64,000 bases of DNA from Diprion similis (lineage: Eukaryota > Arthropoda > Insecta > Hymenoptera > Diprionidae). The notes below the pieces were generated by a model. It ran no database searches. It saw only the letters and a list, made by a program, of their open reading frames with translations, and was not told where the DNA came from. Where the stretch lies: the NCBI RefSeq assembly GCF_021155765.1, contig NC_060105.1, positions 1,116,001-1,180,000 on the forward strand. Direction: 5' to 3'. Position 1 is the first letter of the stretch, and every line of letters starts with the position of its first letter. A program made the translations under genes and the position numbers. Below are positions 49,530 to 62,500 of this stretch, piece by piece.

Positions 49530-49615
49530 ATGCCTTGGCCGACGTCCACCTATATGATGAAATTACAGCTGTTAGTTATCGAAACAGACTACTGCTGGAG
49601 GAAAGCTCTGCTTAG
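49530..49615 (+). CDS. Possible alternative first coding exon of sphingomyelin synthase
   Basis: An ATG at 49530 opens 28 codons and two bases, ending at a strong donor CTTAG|GTGAGTG. Joined to the exon starting at 53480, the phase is right: the split codon becomes AGG and is followed in frame by the ATG at 53481, so it would add 29 residues to the N-terminus. If it is not coding, the same exon is a natural 5' untranslated exon. Open frames of this length are common by chance. Confidence 0.35.
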
Positions 49616-52600
49616 GTGAGTGATAATGGCATGCATAATTTAAAAAGACAGAGTATATACTCCTATACGTGAAAAATAAGTGGGAGTAATTTACGAATTC
49701 GAATTCCAAACAGATTATCAACCCGTAGTATCTGGCAAATGATGTTTGTATAACTAGATTAGCTATCTCTGTCTCACGATAATTCGCTATCCATGTATAT
49801 GTTTATTTATTCTATTTGCTTGCACGACGTTCTCGGAGCGGGCATCAATACATTCCTTTTTTGCTTGCAAAAATGCACGCCCAGAGCTTCGCTGCAGTCT
49901 GCAGGGGGCAGTAATTGTGCGTGGATCGTCCGGTCGGTTCATCCAATTTCCGACACCTTTTTCCTGCAGCATTTCATCCGTTTTCCGTACTTTCTTAATC
50001 GGCAGTCGATAACATAGATTTTCATAACTCGCCTGTGCATATTCATCACGCAGCTCTTATGGAAATTACCGACTCTTTCTCGAGTCTTGTTCTCCTCACT
50101 TCAGACCCTTCAGACTTTGGCCGAGTTCGGCGTCTCTCTCTACGTCGGTTCCGTCGGTTCACAGCCGCGAACGGCCATGTTTACGTCGCGTCATTCCTTT
50201 TTTCTGTTTGTTCATTCTTTTTTTTTTCCTATCAAGCGTAGTCATGTCATGTTGCCCGTATATGCGGCAGTGAGCGAGTGGCAGTGAGTTAAAAGACTTT
50301 GTCCGCTGCAGCGCAGCGCGGCAGCAGCAATTGTCAGGCATTAATAATGGCTCTTTTGTGTTTATGCTACATATGTACGCGCGAGGGGTTCAACGTGTGA
50401 TAATGTGTGCGTTTAGTTAAAGGACTTGGAACGTCGTAGACGAATCAGTGCGCCTCGGATACTCGCTTCCTCTCGCGGAACGTTGAAATTCTCCATATAA
50501 AACACTCGCCTCCTTATCCCGCCCGTACTTTTTGCGTTGGTTAGTTTTCCGTGCCTTCGGATTTCCACACTTGCTATATCGCCCACAAACCTAGGTACAT
50601 GTGCACCTAGCAGTACACGGTACACACGTACGACGAAGAAGTAAAGCATACGATATATGTAGTAGTTTGCCGTATCTGGTAATACTGTGGTTTGATACTC
50701 GCCTTTAGTTAACGTTTTCTGCATCGGCAACTACTTTGTTTATCGTTTCGTACGGCGAATCTCACCAGTGATACGGTTTCTTTAATTTCCTTAGCTAAAT
50801 GCTTGCCATGGACTTCTCCGAACGAGTATAATTAATTGTCGTTCAGTGTTAATCGTCTAGTATACCAGTATACATATTTATACACCTATTTACATATTAT
50901 AATATAATACGCGGTCAGTGCCTGAGTAAAATGCATAAATTAAGGCTACCTGTCAAGGTCGAATTACCCACTGCGTTAACCAGGTAATGAGGAAGCCTAA
51001 TTAACAGGTATTAACACTGTATTTACATCACATATTCATAGTGTACAACAATATGGCATGTAACACAAGGACCTCTTGCTCATTAGTTCAAATCATATGC
51101 TGCAGATGCTGCTATATTAATTACATGCAATGAATTCCACAGTTTGATCAGACAATATTTTCTTGTTGATCTTTTACCATGACTCGTGACAATTCACCAA
51201 ATGAATCATATTCACTCTTGACTACGACGCGTGTGACAAAAATAAGCACGATTACACCTATTTGGTATTCTTTCATGCCCTGTTGTTCAACTGTTTTTAC
51301 TCTTTGGTAGTCAATTTTTGTCTAACCTTATTTACCGCTAAATAAAATTTGCTACTCAACTTTACGTGGTCGTTTTCAAAGTTCATAATTGATAAACTTC
51401 TCAAAATATTTCAATACTTTTCACCATATGCTGCAGGTTGTGTAGTGTTATTTATTATAAATATAAAATTATCTTTGGTCTCTGACAGCGTAAAAACCCG
51501 GTTCACTCATACCGAGCGGTCGAAGATTACAGTGGAATAATCAATAACAGATTTTCCGTCAGATAGTATATATAGATAAAGTTGGAGCATCGTAAAATGT
51601 TTTGTTGTTGTAGTCGTAGTTCAGATAAAGTTTTCGTATCAGATTTAAAAGTTGTTCGCGACTTTCTAAGAATGTGTTTCCATGGAATATACATTTTCTA
51701 CTGTTTTACAGTTTTTGGATTTTATCAAGTTTCACGAATTTAGATGTTGCATATATTTTTCACCGTATTATCAAGATTTATGCCAGCAAATTGGCGCCAA
51801 GTACCCGTAGGTTGGCTTAAGTTCTTGCCTGCATCACGGTATCCTGAAACCAGCGAACATTTTTCTATTAAATTCACAGGATTCAGAAATCTTGTGCACA
51901 TGATATCACTTAATTGATTTGATCATAATCTGTAGAGTGATTCCGGGGATATTAAGTCTCAAAGTTGATGAAAAATGACACAAGCCTTCGTCTACTTCAT
52001 CTTCTCCGCTATATTTTTATGAGACGGCCACATGAGGCCTCGATATGTATCGAATGGGTACATGAATCGACTTCATCTTACATTACATGACAATATTTCT
52101 CTCTTAATAGTCTGGAAAGAAGTATAACTAGGGTTTTCAAAATGCTATAAAATTAATAGATCATGCGAATTTTGTAATCTGATTTTTATGAGTACTTTGT
52201 AACAGATTGATCGAATGATTTCTTGAGTGCTAGGTTATCAACGATGTACGTATCATGTACGTATCAAGGTTTTATCATGTACCCATTAGTTACATATTAG
52301 AAAATGTTAGAGTGCTTGGAATTACTTTATATTCAATTTTGATCGATAGTTCTTGAGTCTCCTCTTGTTAGCGATCAAAAGTCAGACTAAGATCTTTATG
52401 TGAGTGGGTTTCTTATACTTGGAGATTATATCAATAGCACTGGTTAATTCAAACTTTATACCTTTAAGTAATTAGTTCTACACGAATACCTCCGTTGAAA
52501 GAAATGTGATTTTAAATTTGCTAATTATGATAATTTATTTTGACCATCGAATAGTTCCTCTCCAGGAACAACATTCATATATTATATGTTGATTCGCCCA

Positions 52601-53479
52601 TGCAATCACTTACACAACAAAATTTCGAATGTCGATAATAAATGTTGTCTTTGCAACTCACTAGAAATTCCTCTTATACGGAAATGAATCAGTGATCGCT
52701 GTTTTATTTTTGCTTATCTTATCAGTAGGTTACCCAGACTCCAATTGTTTGCATACTATTGTATAAGCCTGAGGTTATAGTTAGTTTCATACATAGATAG
52801 ACGGATAAAAGTGTGCAATTAAAGTTGAGGGAAAATCATGGAAGATCCAGAGTTTATACTCGCTCTCTAAATCTAGCTAGGTCAATTCACATACTGATTA
52901 TTCACATTATGTATATTCTATATCTAAATTTTACCAATCTTGCCTCCCTACCTTTTTATTAAACTCATAAATTTCATATCGTTCTACAATAATAATAAGT
53001 AGGCATTATTGCAGCACCACTGTATCTCGTGAGTTCTTGTTGCCCATTTGGCCTTTCACTTGATCTTGACAAATTGAATCTACCCACAGAGAAGTTTGGA
53101 CAGACGTTGGATAGTACTTATTGTAAGAGCAACTTACTATTTAGTTGAACGGATTCTTTAGAATGGTGTAATGTTCAGTGCATCTCTCAAGCTTAGAAAG
53201 TTAAATATTTTATACAGTTATTTCTACGTAACGTAGTCATTATTAAATTATGGAGGAAAGTGTCTGTTCAATTTACACCGTAGAATTGTGAGTGGTAGTT
53301 TATACCATTTTTCGATCCATATAAATCGAGTGTATCGAGTAAATTTGTAGTAAAAGATTGAAAAGCCCACTCTCCTGACCCCTTGCAAGATTGCTCAGGA
53401 ATGAAAGAAGCGTAAACTTGTACTGCTTTTGTGACCTTTGTTCAATTGTAACATGGATGATAAGCATTGCTCTTTTCAG
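49616..53479 (+). other. Upstream non-coding region or 5' intron of sphingomyelin synthase
   Basis: An acceptor (TCTTTTCAG) one base before the ATG at 53481 shows that at least one exon lies upstream. Candidate donors are at 49616 and 50285. A short CG/CAG-rich stretch near 50150-50340 could be another promoter. The rest is AT-rich and shows no gene. Confidence 0.45.
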
Positions 53480-53480
53480 G

Positions 53481-55192
53481 ATGGTATTAGACCCAAAGAC
53501 AACAAGCTTACACAGTGATTACGGAAGTTTTGATCGTCCATTGGGAGGGGTTGAGGGACACGAAAGAGACGTAGAGGCTGCGGTGGATGGAAGTAGCAGT
53601 GGAATGGCACAGTCAAGCGACGTTTATCAGCGGCAACCTCTTCTTCCCGGAGCACCGACTAAAAACAAGGATAAAGGGTGGGGTGGCATCAGCAGCAGCT
53701 CTGAATACTACGAGGATGACGAAGATGACAAGATCGATGGGCTCGGGCACATAAGGCATCCCAATGTACCAAACGGATCTGGGAGCGATATAGTTAAACT
53801 TGACATACCTGCACCACTAAGAGAAGAACCTCGGTTCCCTAAGGAGAAATGGAAAACTCTTCTTGGTAAGAGTGATTAAATGTGATCAAATCTATTCAAT
53901 CTTCAGTACAGTTGTCAATTTTTAACATTCCTTGTATTTTTACAGCATTCTTTTTCATGGTCGTCAATTTCATACTCACTACTGCATCTCTTGCCATGGT
54001 TCACGAACGTGTACCAGACCGTGCAACGTACGGACCTCTTCCTGACGTAGTATTGGACAACCTAGTTTCTCAAGATTGGGCGCTCAACGTTTCGGAAATT
54101 CTAATTATGATCGTCTCCAACTCTGCCATGGTTTTTATTATTTTTCACAAGCACAGGTAACAATTGAACTTGTTCTGTTGTCTTTATCGATTGGGTGATT
54201 ACTCCTCACTCAATAAAGTTAATCATCACTAATTTTTCTGGACAGATTCATAGTCTTCAGACGGATATTTTTGCTCATGGGTTTGCTCTACATGATGCGA
54301 AGCGTTACGATGTATGTAACAGTTCTGCCAGTCGCTAGTAAGACCTACTATTGTAGTCCCAAAGCGAACAACTCCAGTCCGTTAGTTATCACTAAGAGGG
54401 TACTACAGCTTATCTCTGGGTTTGGATTGTCAATCAATGGAAAGCACACGTACTGCGGAGATTACATCTACAGCGGACATACAGTTGTTCTTGTTCTTAG
54501 CTCCCTTATCATAAAGGAATGTAAGTGATCTTCGACTCTGCCTCTGCAATTTCTGCAAAAACAAATCCGAAAATTTACTAATTTTTAATGAAATATTAGA
54601 ACAGTCATGTCTATTCTTGTTTCGATCCACTTCATGGAAACACGTTATTCCCATTCCATAATGTACTCAGTCGAATTGAAAGAAATTCTTATCTTTAACT
54701 TATCACTTTGCAATAAATCCCTGGCTAAATCTTGAACGTTACTTGTTGTGATCTAGATTCTCCAAGACGATGTCAGCTGATCCACTGGTTAGCAGGACTG
54801 ATGGCACTCGTTGGCATAATAATGGTTTTGATTGCCCATGGCCATTATACTGTCGACGTCCTCATAGCATATTACGTTACTACACGTTTGTGGTATATTT
54901 ATCATACATTGGCCAACAACCCGTACCTAAAAGTGAGTTAAATATTTCTCACATTAATGTTTAATGTCTAATTGTCGCTTTCTTATTTGCAGTGGGTTAA
55001 AGGTAATATTTGCTTTATACATCTTTGACTTTTCAGCAACATGGACCCAACAACTTTTTGGCTCGTTTATGGTGGTTTCCAATGTTTAAGTACTTTGAAA
55101 AAAACGTTGGTGGCACTGTGCCGAGGCAGTACGATTGGCCTCTTCCGTGGCCCAGAAGATTTCTTGCCAAGCATCCAAACCGAGACAGTTAA
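53481..55192 (+). CDS. SMS: Phosphatidylcholine:ceramide cholinephosphotransferase (sphingomyelin synthase)
   Basis: Integral Golgi or plasma-membrane enzyme that moves phosphocholine from phosphatidylcholine to ceramide, giving sphingomyelin and diacylglycerol. Coding exons: 53481-53865 (preceded by one untranslated base), 53946-54156, 54246-54520, 54757-54932, 55037-55192; 400 residues with phases 1, 2, 1, 0. An acidic Ser-rich cytosolic N-terminus of about 128 residues lacks the SAM domain of the SMS-related (CPE synthase) branch, so it groups with SMS1/2. Six membrane segments follow. Family signatures are CGDYIYSGHT (His 277) and HGHYTVDV (His 320 and Asp 324), the catalytic triad of the lipid phosphate phosphatase-like fold. 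The C-terminal tail has FEKNVGG and VPRQYDWPLPWP, as in animal SMS. Head-to-head with Sec24 at a distance of several kb. Confidence 0.95.
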
Positions 55193-58100
55193 TATCTACC
55201 TGAGGATTCAGAGGCGATAACCGCAGCATTGGCGTGATATATTTACTGTATATATACATACATATATACGTGGGTACATTAGGTATATTAAATGTCTCTG
55301 GTAATGAATGGTGTGTATAATAATTAATATTAAATGTATGTAAAAACATTTTGTAACCTAAAAAACTTGCGTGTAGAAGATTTACTTGGCGCCAAGTGAA
55401 TCACCGCTTTTTTTACTTTGCCCAAAATATTCATCGGTGTTATCGATTGTCGATTTATGCTGTGAAAAATATCTCAGTCTTGTCAGTCACAATGTATTTT
55501 CCTTTATTTAAGATAGAGTCTGCTATTGCGTTTTTTTATAAATTTTTTTATTCAACGGTCCTGTTTATTTTATTTCCTTAGATGTTATTTTTCTTCGCTT
55601 TTTCAATTATTTTCGTCGTTCTTCAAAGTATCCGAAAAACGTTGCGCTCTTGATAACTGACAGGAAAGTATTATCTGTTTATTTACAAGGATCTGTTGGA
55701 AATAATTTTAATTCTTGGAACGCGTCACAAAATTTTCTAATACCCTAATCTTCTGTGTATAAAGTGAAGTTCGTAATATACCACATATATATATATATTT
55801 AAAAAATATATTTAAAAAATCCTTCCATGCTGTAAAAAAAGATTATATACCGTTGACTTATCAAGCAATCGCAAGTGCTTCGACGATTGTAGTATAAGTA
55901 TATTTTAAGTGTGAAATGCGTGTCACGCAGTCAGATGTTTTTGATTGTGTGTGGTGAAGATACTGATTTAAACATAATTTAAAAAAAAATAGCACTCTTA
56001 ACGAGTTAATTTTGTTCTTAGTACTGTTTCATGTTTAGTGTTTGAATATGTCTAAAAAAATTTAAATGAAAAAACAAGTCAAGTTATTGCCCGCACAGGC
56101 AAAATTCTTTGTATACATGAATATCGTTCTATTAGTCGTCACAAGAATTTAAGTTAAAACAAAAAGAAAATTGATTGTGATATTCATAATTAAATTTAAT
56201 GCACATGTGTGCCGTATAAGAAACATGACTGCAATTTTAAGTGTAGTATCTACTACGAATTGTCTAAAAGAAGATCATTTGTCAGCTCCTATTTTACTGT
56301 TAACTAAACTATGCGACTAATATAGAGTATGTATACGTATGTATTAATTTTGATTTTGTTGGAGATTTGATAGAAAAGAAAGTGGCAGAAAAAGAAAAAA
56401 CTTGCATACACGCGTTCGTGCAATTAAGTCAAATACTACTTCTCACTTCGATAGCTTTCCAAAAACAAAGACAAAAACAAAATTAATTTTAAGAGACTTT
56501 GTATCTAACACCAAAATAGAACACCTGGACCTCTCTGGGATACAAATACCGAACTTTCGCGAGAACTATGAATAGCTGAAGCAAAAACTAAGTTGACGTT
56601 TGTCAAGCGATTTTGGAAGCTTGAGAGTTTATTCTTATTCTCTTGAGCGCTATAACCAGTCGTCAGAATTTATAGTCAAGTGATAATTATATGATATTGA
56701 TTCTCATTATTATCGTACGATATAGACGAAAAGAAAAAATGCTCAGCTTTTGAACAGTGATCCGAATTTCATCAAGCGCCTTTAACAGAAAATATATTGT
56801 GTAAATTCAGTCGGGCATGGCCGGTGTGCGTGACTTTCTATTTATTCTCTTAGTCAATTAAATAATTAATTAACGCAACCCGTGATATGATTTCATCGTT
56901 TCATGATGAATTGTCCGGGCAGTTCTTCATTCGCATTGTGATTTCTTTATATTTCGCAAACGATATTTTTTTTTTTTTTATGATTGTTTTCATATTGTTC
57001 ATAATATGGTAAGATTTATCTGTTGTTTTTGTACTCACCATTGCATTATTCAGTATGTTCTAGAAACAGACTACCATAACAATGATTTGTTATCGGTACA
57101 ACGAAACTGAATAATAGTGTTAATGAATGATCAGACGAGAAAGAAAAAAATATGTGAACATATGGGTCTAAAACTTCAGTTTATTAGTAGATTTTTAATA
57201 CCTACAATATGAGCTTAATGAGTTATCGCGTGTTTTCCCCAGCTATTAATGTCTATCCTTGTTCAATGATTCTGTCTTATGATTTTTCTTTTTTCTTTTA
57301 TAGTTTTAGCTTACGGATATACAGGTTTGAATTTGTAAGAAAACGAAACTGTTAGTTTTTCCTTACGTTCAGCCCTATCGTGAGCCGCCGCTGTCTATTT
57401 ATAGTACTAAGCTGTAAGTGTGAATGACAAGTAGAGAGCTGAACTTCAAACGAATAGACACATTGAACACGAATAAAATAGAGTTTTCTGTGCATTAGGA
57501 GTGTTATCAATGTATATATATACAGTTTAAAATGATACCTTTTTGAATTAAAGGTTCGTGTATTTTTGTGTTTTGAAAGTAATTTTTTTTCGAGAGAGAA
57601 CGAATGGAAAAAGAAAAAAGTTATGTACAATACAAAGATTTTGAAAAATAAAAATGATATTATACAACTATATTCAAAATATTAGAATACAAAATTTGGA
57701 TGTGTCCACGTGGAAACATGAGTCGACAATAAATTCGTGTTAAGAATTTTCGCCAAATTATGTACTGTACAACTTTTTGATACATTGACGATTTCAAGAG
57801 TTAACTTTGTGAATTGTTCTTTTTTTTCCCGGTTTATAGGGTTTTGTAATCTCATGCATATTATTTGATGCAAATATGTCTCTGCATTCTTCTGGATACT
57901 TGGATATCTTTCTAAGCCAAACTGATCATAGGTTATTTGAATGATGATCTTGAAGCCACCTACCATTGACTTTCTGATATTTTAGATTACCTCAGCGTCC
58001 GAATTTTCAGTAACATATATTGCAGATTACATGACAATGTTTTAATCATCAGACTAAGCAATAGGTAGCAATTGTCATTATGTTTCTGTTATAATAAAGA

Positions 58101-59599
58101 ACCTTTCGTCCACTTACATTTTCACGTGGACACTCTGAAAAATTATAGATTTATATTTTTTCATGCAGATATTTGTTGGATAAATCGTTAATATGTAATT
58201 TGATTACTATTATACCAGAAAAACAACCGTATGCAATGTAAATAGTAAATCTAGATATTCATGTACACACGCAAAAATATGGTATACATGTATAATGTAT
58301 ATATATGTATATACAAATATAAATATAATAATACCCATTAAAGCATGACAGCTTTTCGGAATGATTCGCTTTAAATGGATTCAAACATTTACTTACTTTT
58401 GATGATGATCATAGTAGTGTTTTGATATTTATACAAAACGTAAATAGAGAGCTATATCCTCACTTGGATACCATTGGATTTGCGCAATTGTATTTCGGTT
58501 CATTATTATCTACTGCATATGTACATATATTTTTTATAGTACATTCGTAAGTTGTAATACATTTAATATTTCACAGAACAAAAATTTATCCTCACTATTC
58601 TTTATATACTGGTTTTCACTATGAATTTATTGTTCTTAATTTATGATATTTATTAGATTTTCCATGAATTCACGGTATGAAATTAGCCAGAAATTAAATG
58701 TTGACCTGATTTATTATTATTATATATTCGCACATGATATCTAATCTACAGATCTTAATACTAATGGCGTTATTTTTCTTTATACTTTAAAACATACATG
58801 TCATTTAATAATGGACTTCGACTTTCATAACTAATGTAGAACAAACTGTTTCCGTCTCGTGAGAGACCTAGAAACTGTCGAACCATATAATACAGAACAT
58901 CCAAACTGACTAAATATATGAGCCATAGAAGTGATGATGACCAAAAAATTCTGTTTATGGCTAAGGACGTGAAGGTAGGTTCGTCGGCCTCTTCAGCCTT
59001 AAGAATATGACATACACATTACAAAACACTGTTGTTAGTGGTATGCGACGGTATAATACACATATTCTGTAAAAGATTGATTATAAGAACTACAAGAGGT
59101 CGTGGAATAAAATTCAGTAAAATTGAAATTATCTTGAATTTATCTCTTGTTACTACGGTCCCAAGAGATTTAGATGCATTATCTCCATTCCTAATGTTCG
59201 AACAATATCATTGGAATTGAAGCCAGTATATAACACATTTGGTGACCAAAAATGGACGACAGAAGACTGCCCGTTCTGATTGGAGATTATAACGTTATTT
59301 TTGGGAACGAACGGAACTAACATAAAATGAATAGTTCAAACGCTGTATAGATGATGTTTTTCAACAGAAAACAATTGTTGTCTTACTGTCAAACTTAGTC
59401 TTGAGTCGCTTCGACCAACAAATTGGAAAAGACAGCCGAATAACGGTGTGAGAATTTGGTTGTATTTTCACGGCTGTTGGTCACAGAAGATTCTAGATTC
59501 ATTTTTCAGATTTTGAAGGGTGAAATGAGTAGAAATAGAGCCCTACATATCATTTCTAAGCAGAAAATATTTCGGATCCAAACATTGCAGACAAAAGTA
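55193..59599. other. AT-rich gene-free region after sphingomyelin synthase
   Basis: It begins with the 3' UTR of sphingomyelin synthase, which is hard to bound because many AATAAA-like words occur. A candidate MITE lies at 57702-58133. A possible very decayed satellite copy lies around 59470-59580. No coding frame stands out on either strand. Confidence 0.5.
57702..58133. mobile_element. Candidate MITE with 26-base terminal inverted repeats
   Basis: The left end reads GTGTCCACGTGGAAACATGA and the right end, on the other strand, GTGTCCACGTGAAAATGTAA; over 26 bases 21 match, including the first 11. The 432-base body is AT-rich and non-coding. I could not recognise a target-site duplication, so the class is open. 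Confidence 0.45.
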
Positions 59600-62500
59600 T
59601 GCTGACACCTTTGCATTTGCTTACCATTTTTTGACGACTGTAAAAAATTCTGGAAACAATTCTTTGATGCACAATTTCAAGATAATTTTGTAGCAGAAAT
59701 CAATTGCGCGCAGTTCGAACACGCTGGGAGAAACAAATCTAGAGTCACGGTCTGAAAACGGAAGGCACCCTTTTGTCGATTCTCTGCTACTCGTCCTTTT
59801 GACGAGTTTTCTGAGTTCCTGGGGGTCCAATTAGTCCAAAAAGAGTCGGATGCATCGATTCCGAGACAAAAGATTATTAACTCGAAAGAAACAGTAGGGC
59901 TAACCCCTTTGGATTTTTGGCCTAATTTCGACGACTTTGAAAAGTGCTGCAATAAAATCTTTCAGGCCCTATTCCGACGTAATTTTGCGAGAGGAATCGA
60001 TTGAGCGCAGTCCCAATACGCTGCAAGCAATAGCTAGAGAGTTACAGCCAAAAAACTCGTGATTTTCATCGTCATTTCTTTGCTGCTGGTCCTACGCTTA
60101 TTTTAAGGTGTTTTCTGAGTTCCTGGGGGTCAAATTACTCTATAGATAGTCATACAAATCGATTCTGAAACGACAAAATTTTGGCTCCGAAAATGAGCAA
60201 AAAAGTAAGGCTAACCCCTTTGGATTTCTGGCCAAAATTTTGACGACTTTGAGAAGTGCTGCAATCGAATCTTTCAGGCCTTATTCCGACGTAATTTTGA
60301 GAAAGGAATCGATTAAGCGCGGTCCCAATACGCTGCAAGCGATAGCTGAAGAGTTACAGCCAAAAAACTCATGATTTTCATCGTCATTTCTGTGCTGCTG
60401 GTCCTACGCTTATTTTGAGTTCCTGGGGGTCGAATTACTCTAGAGATGGTCATACAAATCGATTCTAAAACGACAAAATTTTGGCTCCGAAAATGAGCAA
60501 AAAAGTAAGGCTAACCCATTTGGATTTTTGGCCAAAATTTCGACGACTTTGAAAAGTGCTGCAATAAAATCTTTCAGGCCCTATTCCGACGTAATTTTGC
60601 GAGAGGAATCGATTAAGAGCAGTCCCAATACGCTGCGAGCGATAGCTGGAGAGTTACAGCCGAAAAACTCATGATTTTCATCGTCATTTCTTTGCTGCTG
60701 GTCCTACGCTTATTTTGAGGTGTTTTCTGAGTTCCTGGGGGTCGGATTACTCTAGAGATGGTCATACAAATCGATTCTAAAACGACAAAATTTTGGCTCC
60801 CAAAATAAGCAAAAAAGTAAGGCTAACCCCTTTGGATTTTTGGCCAAAATTTCGACGACTTTGAAAAGTGCTGCAATAAAATCTTTCAGGCCCTATTCCG
60901 ACGTAATTTTGCGAGAGGAATCGATTAAGAGCAGTCCCAATACGCTGCGAGCGATAGCTGGAGAGTTACAGCCGAAAAACTCATGATTTTCATCGTCATT
61001 TCTTTGCTGCTGGTCCTACGCTTATTTTGAGGTGTTTTCTGAGTTCCTGGGGGTCGAATTACTCTAGAGATGGTCATACAAATCGATTCTAAAACGACAA
61101 AATTTTGGCTCCGAAAATGAGCAAAAAAGTAAGGCTAACCCCTTTGGATTTTTGGCCAAAATTCCGACGACTTTAAAAAGTGCTGCAATAAAATTCTACA
61201 GGCCGTATTCCGACGTAATTTTGCGAGAGGAATCGATTAAGCGCAGTCCCAATACGCTGCGAGCGATAGCTGAAGAGTTACAGCCCAAAAACTCATGATT
61301 TTCATCGTCATTTCTTTGCTGCTGGTCCTACGCTTATTTTGAGGTGTTTTTTGAGTTCCTGGGGGTCGAATTACTCTAGAGATGGTCATACAAATCGATT
61401 CTAAAACGACAAAATTTTGGCTTCGAAAATGAGCAAAAAAGTAAGGCTAACCCCTTTGGATTTTTGGCCAAAATTTCGACGACTTTGAAAAGTGCTGCAA
61501 TAAAATCTTTCAGGCCCTATTCCGACGTAATTTTGCGAGAGGAATCGATTGAGCGCAGTCCCAATACGCTGCGAGCGATAGCTGAAGAGTTACAGCCGAA
61601 AAACTCATGCTTTTCATCGTCATTTCTTTGCTGCTGGTCCTACGCTTATTTTGAGGTGTTTTTTGAGTTCCTGGGGGTCGAATTACTCTAGAGATGGTCA
61701 TACAAATCGATTCTAAAACGACAAAATTTTGGCTCCCAAAATGAGCAAAAAAGTAAGGCTAACCCCTTTGGATTTTTGGCCAAAATTTCGACGACTTTGA
61801 AAAGTGCTGCAATAAAATCTTTCAGGCCCTATTCCGACGTAATTTTGCGAGAGGAATCGATTAAGCGCAGTCCCAATACGCTGCGAGCGATAGCTGAAGA
61901 GTTACAGCCGAAAAACTCATGATCTTCATCGTCATTTCTTTGCTGCTGGTCCTACGCTTATTTTGAGGTGTTTTCTGAGTTCCTGGGGGTCAAATTACTC
62001 TAGAGATGGTCATACAAATCGATTCTAAAACGACAAAATTTTGGCTCCCAAAATAAGCAAAAAAGTAAGGCTAACCCCTTTGGATTTTTGGCCAAAATTT
62101 CGACGACTTTGAAAAGTGCTGCAATAAAATCTTTCAGGCCCTATTCCGACGTAATTTTGCGAGAGGAATCGATTAAGCGCAGTCCCAATACGCTGCGAGC
62201 GATAGCTGAAGAGTTACAGCCGAAAAACTCATGATTTTCATCGTCATTTCTTTGCTGCTGGTCCTACGCTTATTTTGAGGTGTTTTTTGAGTTCCTGGGG
62301 GTCGAATTACTCTAGAGATGGTCATACAAATCGATTCTAAAACGAGTATATTTTGGCTCCCAAAATGAGCAAAAAAGTAAGGCTAACCCCTTTGGATTTT
62401 TGGCCAAAATTTCGACGACTTTGAAAAGTGCTGCAATAAAATCTTTCAGGCCCTATTCCGACGTAATTTTGCGAGAGGAATCGATTAAGCGCAGTCCCAA

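Noticed and set aside
54993..55002. Ten-base micro-exon TGGGTTAAAG in sphingomyelin synthase
   Set aside because: It has splice-like borders but would break the frame between the exons ending 54932 and starting 55037, whose direct join matches the family.
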